This document shows, one piece after another, positions 9,293 through 18,700 of a stretch of 60,326 nt of DNA. The stretch covers positions 1 to 60,326 of the forward strand of contig DASCMO010000012.1 in the NCBI GenBank assembly GCA_036010965.1. The letters run 5' to 3'. The DNA comes from GCA-2686265 sp036010965 (GTDB lineage Bacteria; Planctomycetota; UBA1135; GCA-002686595). The position numbers and the translations under genes were made by a program. The notes under the pieces were generated by a model. It was not told the origin of the DNA. It did not search any database and saw only the letters and a list, made by a program, of their open reading frames with translations. Every line of letters starts with the position of its first letter. Position 1 is the stretch's first letter.

Positions 9293-10975
9293 GTGCGACC
9301 GATCCTACTCGTGGCGCTGCTACCGCTGCTCGGTGCGACGTCCTGCCAAGCGCGGCCCGTGCGCGCCGATCTCGTACTGACCGGTGGACGCCTGGTCACC
9401 GTCGATCCTCAACGGCCCCAGGTCGCGGCCCTCGCCGCTCGCGGGGAACGAATCATCGCCCTGGGTAGCGCCGCGGAGATCGCAGCCTGGATCGGGCCCG
9501 AGACGCAGGTGATCGATCTCGCCGGCCGCCTGGCGGTGCCAGGTTTCATCGAGAGCCACGGTCACTTCATGGGCCTCGGGCTCGCCCGCCTGAGGCTGGA
9601 TCTGCGCGCTGCGCGGACCTGGGACGAGCTGCTCGCGACGGTCGCAGACGCGGTGGAATCCGGGGTCGCGGGGGAGTTGATCGAGGGGCGGGGTTGGCAC
9701 CAGGAGAAGTGGAGCGCCCCCCCGCCGAACGCCGTCGCAGGCATGCCTCACCACGCCACCCTGAGCGCCGTCTCCCCCGAACACCCCCTGATCTTGACCC
9801 ACGCTTCGGGTCACGCGGCCCTCGCCAATGCGCGCGCCATGGCCCTGGCGGGCATCGACCGCTCCACGCCCGATCCGCCTGGGGGAGAGATCGTGCGCGA
9901 CGCCGAGGGCGTGCCGACCGGCGTCTTCCTGGAGAGCGCGATGGACTTGCTCGCGGCGGCCACCGAGGGCGCGCGGGAGCCCGATCAGCGGCGCGTCGCC
10001 CTGTTGGCGGCCGAGGAATGCCTCTCCAAGGGCATCACCACCTTTCAGGATGCGGGAGCCCCCCTGGACACGGTCGTGGTCTACCGCCTCCTTGCTGAAG
10101 CGGGAGAGCTCGGCGTCCGCCTTTGGGTCATGCTCAGCGACCCCAACGAGCGCCTGGCCGAGGCCCTGGGCGGGCTCGCACGCTGCACCCCGGGCGCGCC
10201 CCATGTGCGGGTCGGCGGCATCAAGCGCGTCATGGACGGGGCCCTTGGATCGCGCGGTGCCTGGCTACTCGAGCCCTATGCAGACTCGCCCGAATCCACG
10301 GGCCTCAACACCACGCCCCTGATCGAACTTGAGGAGACGGCGCGCCTGGCCCTGGCTCACGATCTCCAGCTGTGCGTGCACGCCATCGGTGACCGCGCGA
10401 ACCGCGAGACCCTCGACCTCTTCGAGCGAGCCTTCGAGACGGTGCAAGACGGACCCGAGCGCCGCTGGCGCGTGGAACACGCCCAGCACCTGCACCCCGA
10501 TGACGTGCCGCGCTTCGCTCAGCTGGGCGTGGTCGCGGCCATGCAGGGCGTCCACTGCACTTCAGACGGCGCGTGGGTCCCTGCGCGCATCGGAGCCCAG
10601 CGCTCTCGCTCGGGGGCCTACCTCTGGCGCACCCTGCTCGACAGCGGTGTCGTGATCTCCAACGGCACCGATTGCCCGGTCGAGGACATCGACCCCCTGC
10701 GCTGCTTCCAGGCGAGCGTGACGCGCAGGCTGGCCGACGGGAGCGTCTTTTACCCCGCGCAATGCATGACACGCAGGGAGGCTCTTAGCTCCTACACCCT
10801 CGACGCTGCCCGCGCGGCATTCGAAGAGCAGGACAAGGGGTCGCTCGCCGTCGGCAAGCTGTGCGATGTCGCGGTGCTCTCCCTGGACATCCTGACCTGC
10901 CCGGACGACGCGCTAGACAGGGCCCGCGTGGACATGACCATCGTGGGCGGAGAGCTGCTCTACCGGCGGCCCTGA
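9293..10975 (+). CDS. amidohydrolase family 3 (YtcJ-like), probable lipoprotein
   Basis: 560 residues from GTG at 9293. An N-terminal hydrophobic segment ending LLGATSC looks like a lipobox, so the protein is likely anchored outside the cytoplasm. The amidohydrolase-3 fold is clear: ADLVLTGGRLVTVDP, then PGFIESHGHFMGLG carrying the first two metal histidines, GGIKRVMDGALGSRGA, HAIGDRANRETLDLF, the segment EHAQHLHPDD, and GTDCPVEDIDPLRCF with the catalytic aspartate. The family hydrolyses amides or related C-N bonds; no specific substrate can be given. It starts 36 nt after the membrane protein and is likely in the same operon. Confidence 0.9.
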   Translation: MRPILLVALLPLLGATSCQARPVRADLVLTGGRLVTVDPQRPQVAALAARGERIIALGSAAEIAAWIGPETQVIDLAGRLAVPGFIESHGHFMGLGLARLRLDLRAARTWDELLATVADAVESGVAGELIEGRGWHQEKWSAPPPNAVAGMPHHATLSAVSPEHPLILTHASGHAALANARAMALAGIDRSTPDPPGGEIVRDAEGVPTGVFLESAMDLLAAATEGAREPDQRRVALLAAEECLSKGITTFQDAGAPLDTVVVYRLLAEAGELGVRLWVMLSDPNERLAEALGGLARCTPGAPHVRVGGIKRVMDGALGSRGAWLLEPYADSPESTGLNTTPLIELEETARLALAHDLQLCVHAIGDRANRETLDLFERAFETVQDGPERRWRVEHAQHLHPDDVPRFAQLGVVAAMQGVHCTSDGAWVPARIGAQRSRSGAYLWRTLLDSGVVISNGTDCPVEDIDPLRCFQASVTRRLADGSVFYPAQCMTRREALSSYTLDAARAAFEEQDKGSLAVGKLCDVAVLSLDILTCPDDALDRARVDMTIVGGELLYRRP

Positions 10976-11064
10976 GCCAGATCTTCCCGCACCTCCCCCG
11001 GGCGCCTACACTGCTATCCTCGTTGTCTTTCGGGTTAGCTAAGGGCCGGACCGGCTCTCGATCG

Positions 11065-12396
11065 ATGCTCTCCTTCATGCACTCAATGTCCATCGCGCGC
11101 CCTACGGCGCGTCTCCTGGCTGCGCTCGCCATGCTCTGCGCTCCCGCGCCGGCCCAGGAGCACGGCTTGGTGGGCAAACCGGCCCCCGAGCTGGAGGTGC
11201 GCGCCTGGCTCAACCACGGAGAAGGCCCGCGCCCCAGCCTGGAGGGGCTGCGCGGCCAGGTCGTCCTGCTGGAGTTCTGGGGGACCTGCAAGAAGGACTG
11301 CATGAAGATGGAACCCCTGGCCCAGGTGCTCCATGAGAAGTACCGAGATGCGGGGCTCGAGGTTCTGGTGATCTCCTACGACACGGAGGAGATCCTGCGC
11401 GAGCTGCTCACGAAGCGTGCCTACAGCGTGCCGATGGGCAGCGCCGAGATGCAGACCTATCGCACCTGGGGCATCCCCGAGGTCCCGACGGCCTGCGTCC
11501 TCGACGCCCAGGGCGCGATCCTCTACCACGGTTTTCCCGACCAGGTGGAACCGGCGATCCAGGCAGCCTTGGGCATCAAGGTCGATGCCGGGCTGCTGCT
11601 CGCCGACTGGTTTGAGGATGGCCAGGCAGGCCGTCAAACCCTGGCGCGCCTTACCGCCATCGCGCCGCGCTCCTTCGACCTGCGCGCCTGGGCCGCCGCC
11701 CAGGTGGGCGATGCGCTCTCTGCCCCGGCCAACGCACCTACACAGCCGTCCATAGGAGCGGGAGAGCTCCTCACCCGCAGCGTTGCCGAGCAGCGCGCCG
11801 GCGAGACGGCTCGCTCGCTCGCCCTCGTCGCTCAGCTGGCCAGCAGCGCGCCCGAGCACTTCGACCTGCGCGCCTGGGCCCGTCGCACCCGGGGAGAGTC
11901 CTTCCCAATCACCCCCGAAGAGCTGGCCAAGCTACTCGCCGAGCAGAACTTCGAACGCATTCTTGACGCCATCTGTCACCGTAGCCCGACCCGCGAATCG
12001 TTGCTGCTGGCGGCCGCCGATGCAGGCTTAACGGCCCACTGCCGCAAGCGTGTCCCCGAGACCCGGGCCTTCGCCAAAAAGGGCCTGATGGCCGAGGGCT
12101 GGTTCTTTGCCAGCGTTCGCCCCCGGCGCAAGCAGCTCTACTGGAGCGACATGGGCGTCGCCTTCCAGTCCACCTCCGAGAGGGGCCTGGCCGAGATCAC
12201 GATCGGCGCCGAGACCATCGACACCCACAGCGTGGCCTCGTTCGTCACCGAGCATCTCGAACGGGTACTGGTCGCGAGCGCCCTGGCCTCGGGACGCGCT
12301 CCGGCCCTCGAACGCCTCAGGGAGCGTGTCGAGGGTGAGCGCGAGCTGCTGCGCACCTACCTCCTTGAGCGCTACGGAACACGCTCCGACGACTAG
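11065..12396 (+). CDS. exported redoxin/TlpA-like protein with an unusual CxxxC motif and C-terminal extension
   Basis: 443 residues. In-frame ATGs occur at 11065, 11077 and 11086; all give a signal peptide (RLLAALAMLCAPAPAQ) and I use the first, although no strong ribosome site decides between them. Residues about 30-165 are an AhpC/TSA-redoxin domain (GKPAPELEVRAWL, GQVVLLEFWGTC, GIPEVPTACVLDAQGAI). The active site reads FWGTCKKDCMKMEP, so the usual WCxxC is replaced by CxxxC, the first cysteine sitting where the tryptophan normally is. The remaining ~270 residues are helical and unassigned. Two segments repeat (SFDLRAWAA and HFDLRAWAR), suggesting an internal duplication. It lies 89 nt downstream of the amidohydrolase. 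Confidence 0.85.
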   Translation: MLSFMHSMSIARPTARLLAALAMLCAPAPAQEHGLVGKPAPELEVRAWLNHGEGPRPSLEGLRGQVVLLEFWGTCKKDCMKMEPLAQVLHEKYRDAGLEVLVISYDTEEILRELLTKRAYSVPMGSAEMQTYRTWGIPEVPTACVLDAQGAILYHGFPDQVEPAIQAALGIKVDAGLLLADWFEDGQAGRQTLARLTAIAPRSFDLRAWAAAQVGDALSAPANAPTQPSIGAGELLTRSVAEQRAGETARSLALVAQLASSAPEHFDLRAWARRTRGESFPITPEELAKLLAEQNFERILDAICHRSPTRESLLLAAADAGLTAHCRKRVPETRAFAKKGLMAEGWFFASVRPRRKQLYWSDMGVAFQSTSERGLAEITIGAETIDTHSVASFVTEHLERVLVASALASGRAPALERLRERVEGERELLRTYLLERYGTRSDD

Positions 12397-12453
12397 TCCG
12401 CCGCCCTCGCGAGCCTTCACGCCGGAAGGCGCAAGGCCTGGCGCGGGTTACGC

Positions 12454-15400
12454 CTAGAGCGGAGCCGTGGCGCAGATCACCCGGTCGTTGCCACGCGCGT
12501 GGTGTGCGGCACCCGGCGGGGCGTGCACCTCGCGCACGACCAGCTCCACCGTCCCGGGGGACGCGCCCACTCCCGGCGGCAAGACCAGCTGCAGGCGTGT
12601 GATGCCGTCGGGGCCCGACGGCGCCGAGACGAGTGCGGGTGTGATCAGTTTCAGCGTGCCCTGCACCTCGCAGTAGACGGCGACCTCAGTCTCGTAGCCC
12701 GGTTCGGGCAGACCCTCACCACGAACCAGGCGCACCCTGGCCCGCATCACCGTGCGAGTCGATGTCGAGCGCTGCACGACCATGTCGATCGCATCGATGT
12801 GAACCGGATCTCCGAGGGCCAGGGGGCGCGTTTTCACGGCGAAGTCGAAGCGCCTCGGGTTCCCCTTCGGGTCCTCCATGTCGAGATGGAACACATACTG
12901 GCGGTCCGGAGAGAGTCCACCGATGACCGTGGAGAACGCCATCCCGTACTTGGGCTTGAGGGGCTCGCGCATGACCACCGGACCGTCGTCGTAGGAGATC
13001 AGGACGCGCGCGGGCTCATCGGTCTCGTAGACGAACTTGACGGCGTTCGTGGTCGTGTAGACGATGCGCACCGGACTGAGCAGCTCCGGCGGCACCTGAT
13101 CGGGACAGCGATGATGATCGGCGGTCAGGGGGTCCGTGCCCCACCGCACCTCGTAGCCATCGGGCATCTTGTCCCCGTCGGAGTCGTTGACGCATTCCTT
13201 GGTGCCCCAGGCTTCCTCGTCCAGGTTCAGCAGACCGTCGAGGTCGCGGTCGATGGCCGAGGGAATCCCCCTCAGGCGCGGCAGTCCGTAGAAGGTGACC
13301 GGCTGGCCGCTCGCGGCCAGGGCGATCAACTCGACGGGCAACATGGGGTCCAGGGTCTCGGACGCCTGCTGAAAGGAGCCGGTTCCCGGGCGATAGACAC
13401 CCATCATGTGGCGCTCGCCCTGGCCCCAGGGGGCCGGGCCGTAGGAGTAGGTGACGTCGCAGAATCCCGCCTCCGCCTGATCCAGCAGGTACTGCAGTTC
13501 CACGACGGCGAAGGGCGCCGCGTTGCCGGCGTGCGCCGTCCCCTGGAAGGTCGTGGAAGGCGCCAGGCCCGTGTCGAACGCCCGCAGGAAGTGGGTCAGC
13601 TGGATGCGCTCCTGAGTACCAAGACCCAGGGACTCCATGGGAGCGTCGCCGTGGGTCATGGTGGACTCCAGGTCCGGCCAGGCACCGCCGTGCCCCCAGC
13701 CCGCTCCGAGTTCCGTGCGCGTACCGAAAGCACCACCGACGTCGAAGGGCTTCGAGCCCTTGGACGCCACGTCGCGCAGGGACGGGACGACGGTCGAGGG
13801 AGCCAGGCCGCCTCCGCCGTGGCCGACGATCTCACCGGCGGTGCCAAGAGGCAACACATGGCACGTGGCGCAGGTGTTGCCGTCCGCCAGCACCCGGTTC
13901 ATGAAGACATCCGCGCCCAGGTTCTCCGTCCCCACATACAGGCGGTTGCGGGTCTGTCGCGGGTTGGCCGGGATGGCGAGTGTCTCCATGTACTGGGATA
14001 TGTACGGGAAGTTCTCCTTGATGCCCTCGGGCCCGTTCTCGCCCGGCCGTTCGAGCAGCCCGGGGAAGGCCACGTCGAAGTCCGTCAGCTTCTTGCGCTC
14101 TCCACGCCAGTGATAGGGCCCGATCTCCTTCAGGCGCCGCACGCTCTGGGTCACCATCGGCCCCTTGTCATCGAGGGGGAAGGTCATCTCCTGGGGGGCC
14201 GTGCTCTCGGGGTCCATGAAGAGCCCGAGGTTCCAGGCCAGACCGTCCAGATGCCCGTCCACATGGCAGGAGTTGCAGGACGAGGTGCGGGACAGGGAGT
14301 TCGCTGTCCGGATGAAGTGGATTCGTCCCTGGATGATGTCCACGGGAGTCGGGTCCCACCCCAGTGAATGAGCTACCTCTGCTTCCAGGCGAAACCCCGG
14401 CCGCGCAGGCACGAGGTCGAGGTAGATGCGCGAGAAGGAGTTCTCACCCTTGTTGAACACGTACAGCCAGCGGCCATCGGGTGAAACTGCGCAGGTGCGT
14501 GGGCCGGCCCCGTCGGGATAGACAGCCGTAGCCTTGATGTGGATCGATCCCGCCCAGCTGACGCCGTCGGGGCCGATGTCGAGCACGGTGACGTTGTTCG
14601 AACCGTAGCCACAGACGAAGGCCCGGTCGCCCTCGCGCGAGAACGCGATGTCGGTCGGCTCGGCGCAACGCTGGGCCACCTGCGGTGCAAGTTCATCGAG
14701 ATCGATGAATGTCACGCCCACTCCTCCGAGGGCTCCGCCGGCGAGGCGCGGTCGCACGACCGCGATCCGGTTGCGGACCACCTGGCCCTCGACGAAGCTG
14801 ACCTCGCCGCGGTGCCCGGCATTGAGCGCTTCGGTGTGGGGAATCCACAACTCGTCGGTCCCCGGTCGCGGGACCACATCAAAGAGCAGGGTGCCGACCC
14901 CACGGATCGTGGCTCCCAGGTCGAGGGTGTCGTCGGCGGCCGTCGCGCCCAGATTGATGGTGAACAGGTCGCGATCGGGAAGCGGCGTGGCCTCAACGTG
15001 GTCGGTGACCACCTCTACCGTGCGCACATCGTCCGCATCCCCGGTCGAGGAGTTCCCCATCGGGGCGGTGCCGTTGCCCGACAGGAAGGAGGCGACATAC
15101 AGCTTCTGGCCGACGCGCGCGATCCCGCGCGGCTCACGGCACGGAATTGAGATGGAGCGGCTCACCTCGTAGGTCGTGGCGTCGATCAGGTCCACGCAGC
15201 TGTCCACCGAGCAGCTCACCCATGCGCGCGCGCCGTCACTGGAGAACACCAGGCCCTGGGGTGCGGTCCCCACGCGGATACTGCGGATCAAGGTTCCCGT
15301 CGCCCCGTCGATCACCCCCACGGCGGAGGTCAGGCGGTCGACGCACCACAACTCCTCCGTCTCCGGGCGCGCGACGATCGCCACGACCCCGGGACTGAGA

Positions 15401-15651
15401 GGCAGGGAGAAATCCGGAATGGTCTGCCCCAGCCGAATGCGCTGCAACTGGCCGCCGACCTGGTTCACGATCCAGACCCAGCCACCGTCCAGGCTGAAGC
15501 AGATCGGATCCTGGGGTGGCAGCTCGAAGTTCAACCAGCGGCCCGCCTGATCGTCGAAGGGGACCTGCACGGGGTCCTCAAGCGGAGACAGGGGAGCGGT
15601 TGCGCTCCAGAGCGAAGACAAGGCGCCGAGAGAGAGGATCAGCGGGTGCAT
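12454..15651 (-). CDS. secreted beta-propeller di-haem protein with C-terminal Fn3-like domain
   Basis: 1065 residues with a signal peptide (MHPLILSLGALSSLWSATAP). Residues about 45-410 form a YVTN-type beta-propeller (SLDGGWVWIVNQ, SSDGARAWVSC, PDGRWLYVFNKG). A cytochrome region follows with two CXXCH motifs, CNSCH (459-463, followed by VDGHLDG) and CATCH (594-598, followed by VLPLGTAG). A calcium-binding stretch (DRDLDGLLNLDE, DSDGDKMPDGYE) and a purple-acid-phosphatase-type Fn3 domain (VYTTTNAVKFVYETDEPARV, GLSPDRQYVFHL) close the protein. The layout resembles di-haem YVTN proteins of planctomycetes and myxobacteria that work outside the cytoplasm. An electron-transfer or peroxidase-like role is plausible but not shown. 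Confidence 0.88.
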   Translation of the reverse strand: MHPLILSLGALSSLWSATAPLSPLEDPVQVPFDDQAGRWLNFELPPQDPICFSLDGGWVWIVNQVGGQLQRIRLGQTIPDFSLPLSPGVVAIVARPETEELWCVDRLTSAVGVIDGATGTLIRSIRVGTAPQGLVFSSDGARAWVSCSVDSCVDLIDATTYEVSRSISIPCREPRGIARVGQKLYVASFLSGNGTAPMGNSSTGDADDVRTVEVVTDHVEATPLPDRDLFTINLGATAADDTLDLGATIRGVGTLLFDVVPRPGTDELWIPHTEALNAGHRGEVSFVEGQVVRNRIAVVRPRLAGGALGGVGVTFIDLDELAPQVAQRCAEPTDIAFSREGDRAFVCGYGSNNVTVLDIGPDGVSWAGSIHIKATAVYPDGAGPRTCAVSPDGRWLYVFNKGENSFSRIYLDLVPARPGFRLEAEVAHSLGWDPTPVDIIQGRIHFIRTANSLSRTSSCNSCHVDGHLDGLAWNLGLFMDPESTAPQEMTFPLDDKGPMVTQSVRRLKEIGPYHWRGERKKLTDFDVAFPGLLERPGENGPEGIKENFPYISQYMETLAIPANPRQTRNRLYVGTENLGADVFMNRVLADGNTCATCHVLPLGTAGEIVGHGGGGLAPSTVVPSLRDVASKGSKPFDVGGAFGTRTELGAGWGHGGAWPDLESTMTHGDAPMESLGLGTQERIQLTHFLRAFDTGLAPSTTFQGTAHAGNAAPFAVVELQYLLDQAEAGFCDVTYSYGPAPWGQGERHMMGVYRPGTGSFQQASETLDPMLPVELIALAASGQPVTFYGLPRLRGIPSAIDRDLDGLLNLDEEAWGTKECVNDSDGDKMPDGYEVRWGTDPLTADHHRCPDQVPPELLSPVRIVYTTTNAVKFVYETDEPARVLISYDDGPVVMREPLKPKYGMAFSTVIGGLSPDRQYVFHLDMEDPKGNPRRFDFAVKTRPLALGDPVHIDAIDMVVQRSTSTRTVMRARVRLVRGEGLPEPGYETEVAVYCEVQGTLKLITPALVSAPSGPDGITRLQLVLPPGVGASPGTVELVVREVHAPPGAAHHARGNDRVICATAPL

Positions 15652-15758
15652 CTCAAGTTGGCTTTCAGGGGTCAGCGAGTACGATCAGATATGCAGTCTA
15701 GGGCCGTTGTACGAGAGCGCAGCCCCTTCTACGGCGGTTCCGTCCATTCAGCCCGTAA

Positions 15759-18700
15759 TCACGGCCCCAACCCCGGCTCCCGCACCCCCTGCGCTGCTCG
15801 CAACTCCTCCCCCAGGCCGTCTGCGGCGGGGGCCTCGAAGCGCGACTCCTCCTCGAGCACTCCTCCCGCTGGGGGGAACCCCGGGTCGCGCAGGACCTCG
15901 ACGTCCCGAGTCTGCCGGTCGCCGTCCACTTCCAGGACGATCCGGAAGCGGCCGGGCTGCAGCTGAGCGCGCCGCCTGCGACCGTTTCCTTCGGACGCTC
16001 CGCCGCGAAGATCCCACAGCACGCGATGGGGTCCCCGACCGCCCTGGGCCTCCAGCTCGCGAACGACATCGCCCCCCAGGCCAGTGACCGTGAGAGAGAT
16101 CGAGCGTGCCTTGCTCGAGAGATGATAGATGAGCGCCATGCCCTGCTCGGGGTTCTCCCCCACGAAGCGCCGCAAGCCGCTGGATCCGTGGGAGGCCTCG
16201 CTGCGCCAGACGACGGCGTCGGCGGGCTCGAAGAGGTGGAATTCCTCGTCGAGGTGCTCGGCCGTCAGCTGGCGCAGGAAGGTCACGTCGGCCGCCCACA
16301 GGCTCCGGCCGTGGGTACCGACGACGATCTCGCCGGCGGAGGGATGCTGGGCGACCTCGTGCACAGCGACCGTGGGCAGGCCCGCGACCCTCGCCCAGCT
16401 CTCACCGCGATCGATCGAGACCCACAGGTGAAACTCGGTCCCGAGGTAGAGCAGGTCCGGATTCACCCGGTCCTCGCGCAGCACGCGCGACGATCCGCGA
16501 GGCAGGTCCTCGCTCAGGCAACGCCAGGAGCGCCCCTGGTCCTCGCTCACAACCAGCCAGGGGCGGTCGTCGTCCGAGCGGTGGCCGTCGAAGCAGGCGT
16601 AGACGCGCCCTTCCTCGTGGCGCGATGCCTCGAGAGAGCTGACCCACATGCGCCGCGGCAAGAGCTCCCCGATGCTGGGCCCGGCCTCTTCGCGCTTCTT
16701 GATGGCCCGCTTTCGCTCGCGCTCGGCGACGTCGCGAGCCTTGGCGGCGCGCGCCTCGGCCTCGCTCTCCTCGCGCTCCGCCTCGAACTCCAGGATGCCC
16801 ACGGCTGCGCTCGCAACCGTGCCGGTCATTCCGGTCTCGCTCACATCGGCCACGATCTCGAACTCGCCCATGTCGCTGGCAAACGAGAAGGTCAAGACAC
16901 CGCTCTCGGCGTCGAACACCAGGGATGCAACCGGACCGTCGCCCGCGGCACTGCTCAACTCACCCGCGAGGTCGCCCTCCTCGTCGCGCCGCAAGGTGAG
17001 CGTGAACGCATCCTCGCCTTCGGCCAGTTCCTCACCTTTAACCTCGCCACTCCACACCCCCACCGGCGGTCCGTCATTCCCCGCGGGCTCCGGAGGATCT
17101 TCATCCAGGAGCTCGGCGCGCTCGGCTACGTCCAGTACCCCGTCACCATCGGCGTCCGCCCGATCGAAGACCTCCGTCAGCCCTTCGGGCACCTCCTCTG
17201 CCAGGACGCTCCCGTCCCCGTCAGCATCCAGCTCGCGCAAGAGCTGCGCCAGGACCTGCAGGCGACGCTGGGGCGCGTCGTCGTCCTCGGCTGCGTAGGG
17301 ATCGAAGAGGTCGATCCAGCTCGCCCCTCCGTCCCGGGTGCACCACAGGGCGCCGTCGTCGGTGCCGACGTAGAGCAGGTCCGGGTCCAGGGGTGATTCG
17401 CACAGGGCCGTACCGCTGCCGCGGTCGGTGAAGGTCACATCGGGTGAGAACGCGCGCAGGTTCTCGCCGCGGTCGAGGGACCGGAAGACGTGGTTGCCAG
17501 CCGCGTAGTAGACGCGCGAAGCGTGGCTCGAGAGCTGAAAGGGCGTCTTCCAGTTGAAGCGATAGCGCGTGCCCCGCGGCGCTCGCGGGCGCATGAAGCC
17601 GCGCTCGCCCGTGCGCAGGTTGCGCCGTCCCATGGCGCCGTTCTGGCTCTCGGTGTAGATCTGGTCGGGGTCCTCTGGATCGACACGGCAAACGAAACCG
17701 TCGCCGCCGCCGACGTTGATCCAATCGGAGTTCACCACCCCCGTATTGCCGCGCGTGCGGTTTGGCGCGCCCCAGGAGCCGTTGTCCTGCAAGCCGCCGT
17801 AGACGCGATAGAGGGAGCGGCTGTCGGTTGTCACGTGATAGAACTGCCCGATGGCCACGTGATTGTGGTGGTCCCACTGCTCCATGCGGTCGTGGGTGAC
17901 GTAGACCCCACCGTCATTGCCCAGGATCATGTGCCGGCCGTCGCTCGGATCGATCCAGAGGGCGTGGTGATCGACATGGACGCTACCGCCGCGCGACCGC
18001 CGCCCGGCTCCGTCAGAGGTGAAAGTCTCGCCGCCGTCCTCGGAGCGATAAAGCGACGTGCCGAGCACGTAGATGCGTTGAGCATCGGAGGGATCGACCC
18101 GGATCTCGCTGTAGTACATCGGCCGCGGGTTGACGCTGTTGATGCGTCTCCAGGTGTCCCCGCCGTCGTCAGAGCGGAACACGCCCCCGAGTTCCTCGCC
18201 CTTCGGTCCCTGCTCGTCCTGCAGGTTCTCTCGCTGCCCCCCTAGACCGCTGCTGTAGGGCGATCGCTCCCGGGATCCCTCAGGGCGAGCCCCGAAAGTC
18301 ACCTCGGCCAGCATCACCTCGCGCTCCCGCACGAACTCGACCGTAACCGTCTCGCCGGAGCGATGCTGCCGCAGCAACTTGACGAACTCCTGGTAGCCGG
18401 AGACATACTCCCCGCCAAGTTCGAGGATGATGTCGTCCACCTGCAGGTCCGCTGCCTCCGCCGGACCGCCCTCGGTGATATTGCTCAGGCGCGCGCCGAC
18501 TTCCGCGTCCACACCGCCGACGCCCATGTAGGCCGCATCCTCCGGCAGGCTGGCGATCTTCTCGCACTCCACGACGGCGAATACGATCTGGGGGTCGGTC
18601 CCGAAGTAGTCCAAGCCGATGCGACCCAGACTGCTGCTTGGCAGTCCGGCGCTGATCCTGCGCCAGGTCGCACCGCCGTCGGTCGTCTTGTGCAGCCCGC

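Noticed and set aside
12413..12430. Short hairpin GCCTTC/GAAGGC between two convergent genes
   Set aside because: Only 6 bp with a 6-nt loop and no T tract, so it cannot be distinguished from chance.
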